Assembly: GCA_001828295.1 (NCBI GenBank)
Contig: MHYI01000253.1
Span: 126-5,892 of the forward strand
DNA: 5,767 bases
Origin: Planctomycetes bacterium RBG_16_41_13
GTDB lineage: Bacteria; Planctomycetota; Brocadiia; Brocadiales; Brocadiaceae
Direction of reading: 5' to 3'
Of the stretch, positions 5,766 through 5,767 are shown piece by piece. The first letter of the stretch is position 1; each line of letters starts with the position of its first letter. The notes below the pieces were generated by a model. The model was not told where the DNA came from. It saw only the letters and a program-made list of their open reading frames with translations, and ran no database searches. Made by a program: the position numbers and the translations under genes.

Positions 5766-5767
5766 CC

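Noticed and set aside
5511..5767. CRISPR array suggested by repeated palindromes
   Set aside because: Only two copies of unequal length, separated by 164 bp of unrelated sequence, with no regular spacers or cas genes.

Overview
The window holds five protein-coding genes in two unrelated modules, with repeat-rich gene-free DNA between and after them. The outer-membrane receptor with a Sec signal peptide and the two exported binding proteins point to a Gram-negative bacterium. The moderately AT-rich sequence and the several short dispersed-repeat types would fit an environmental lineage such as the anammox planctomycetes (Brocadiales) or a deltaproteobacterium. That placement is a guess from overall style; no gene here decides it.

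Region 1 (about 1-762, minus strand) is a two-gene toxin-antitoxin operon. A DUF433 antitoxin comes first and overlaps, through TGATG, a DUF5615 PIN-like toxin. A 7-bp inverted repeat lies just upstream of the antitoxin start. Region 2 (763-1043) has no gene that I can support. It holds a pair of inverted, internally periodic repeats built on a CAGATT core, and one outer end of the pair is an exact match to the DnaA-box consensus.

Region 3 (1044-5377) is a divergent locus. A 714-residue TonB-dependent receptor is read leftward. Two periplasmic substrate-binding proteins are read rightward: a PhnD-like protein followed, with a 4-bp ATGA overlap, by an ABC_sub_bind (COG2984-type) protein. Back-to-back sigma-70-like promoters sit about 30 bp apart in the intergenic region, so the two arms are probably co-regulated. 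No ABC permease, ATPase, TonB/ExbBD or sensor kinase is inside the window. The likely logic is that the receptor brings a ligand across the outer membrane and the two binding proteins capture or sense it in the periplasm. The ligand cannot be read from the sequence.

Region 4 (5378-5767) has no gene. It contains hairpins and a T-tract that probably end the rightward operon, a degenerate 36-bp palindrome, a perfect 30-bp palindrome of the same family, and a C-rich CCCCTCT-AAAA-AGAGGGG hairpin repeat at the right edge.

I see no CRISPR array, tRNA, rRNA or intact insertion sequence. The most distinctive items are the permease-less receptor and binding-protein locus, the possible attenuator in the receptor leader, and the cluster of palindromic repeats at the right end.
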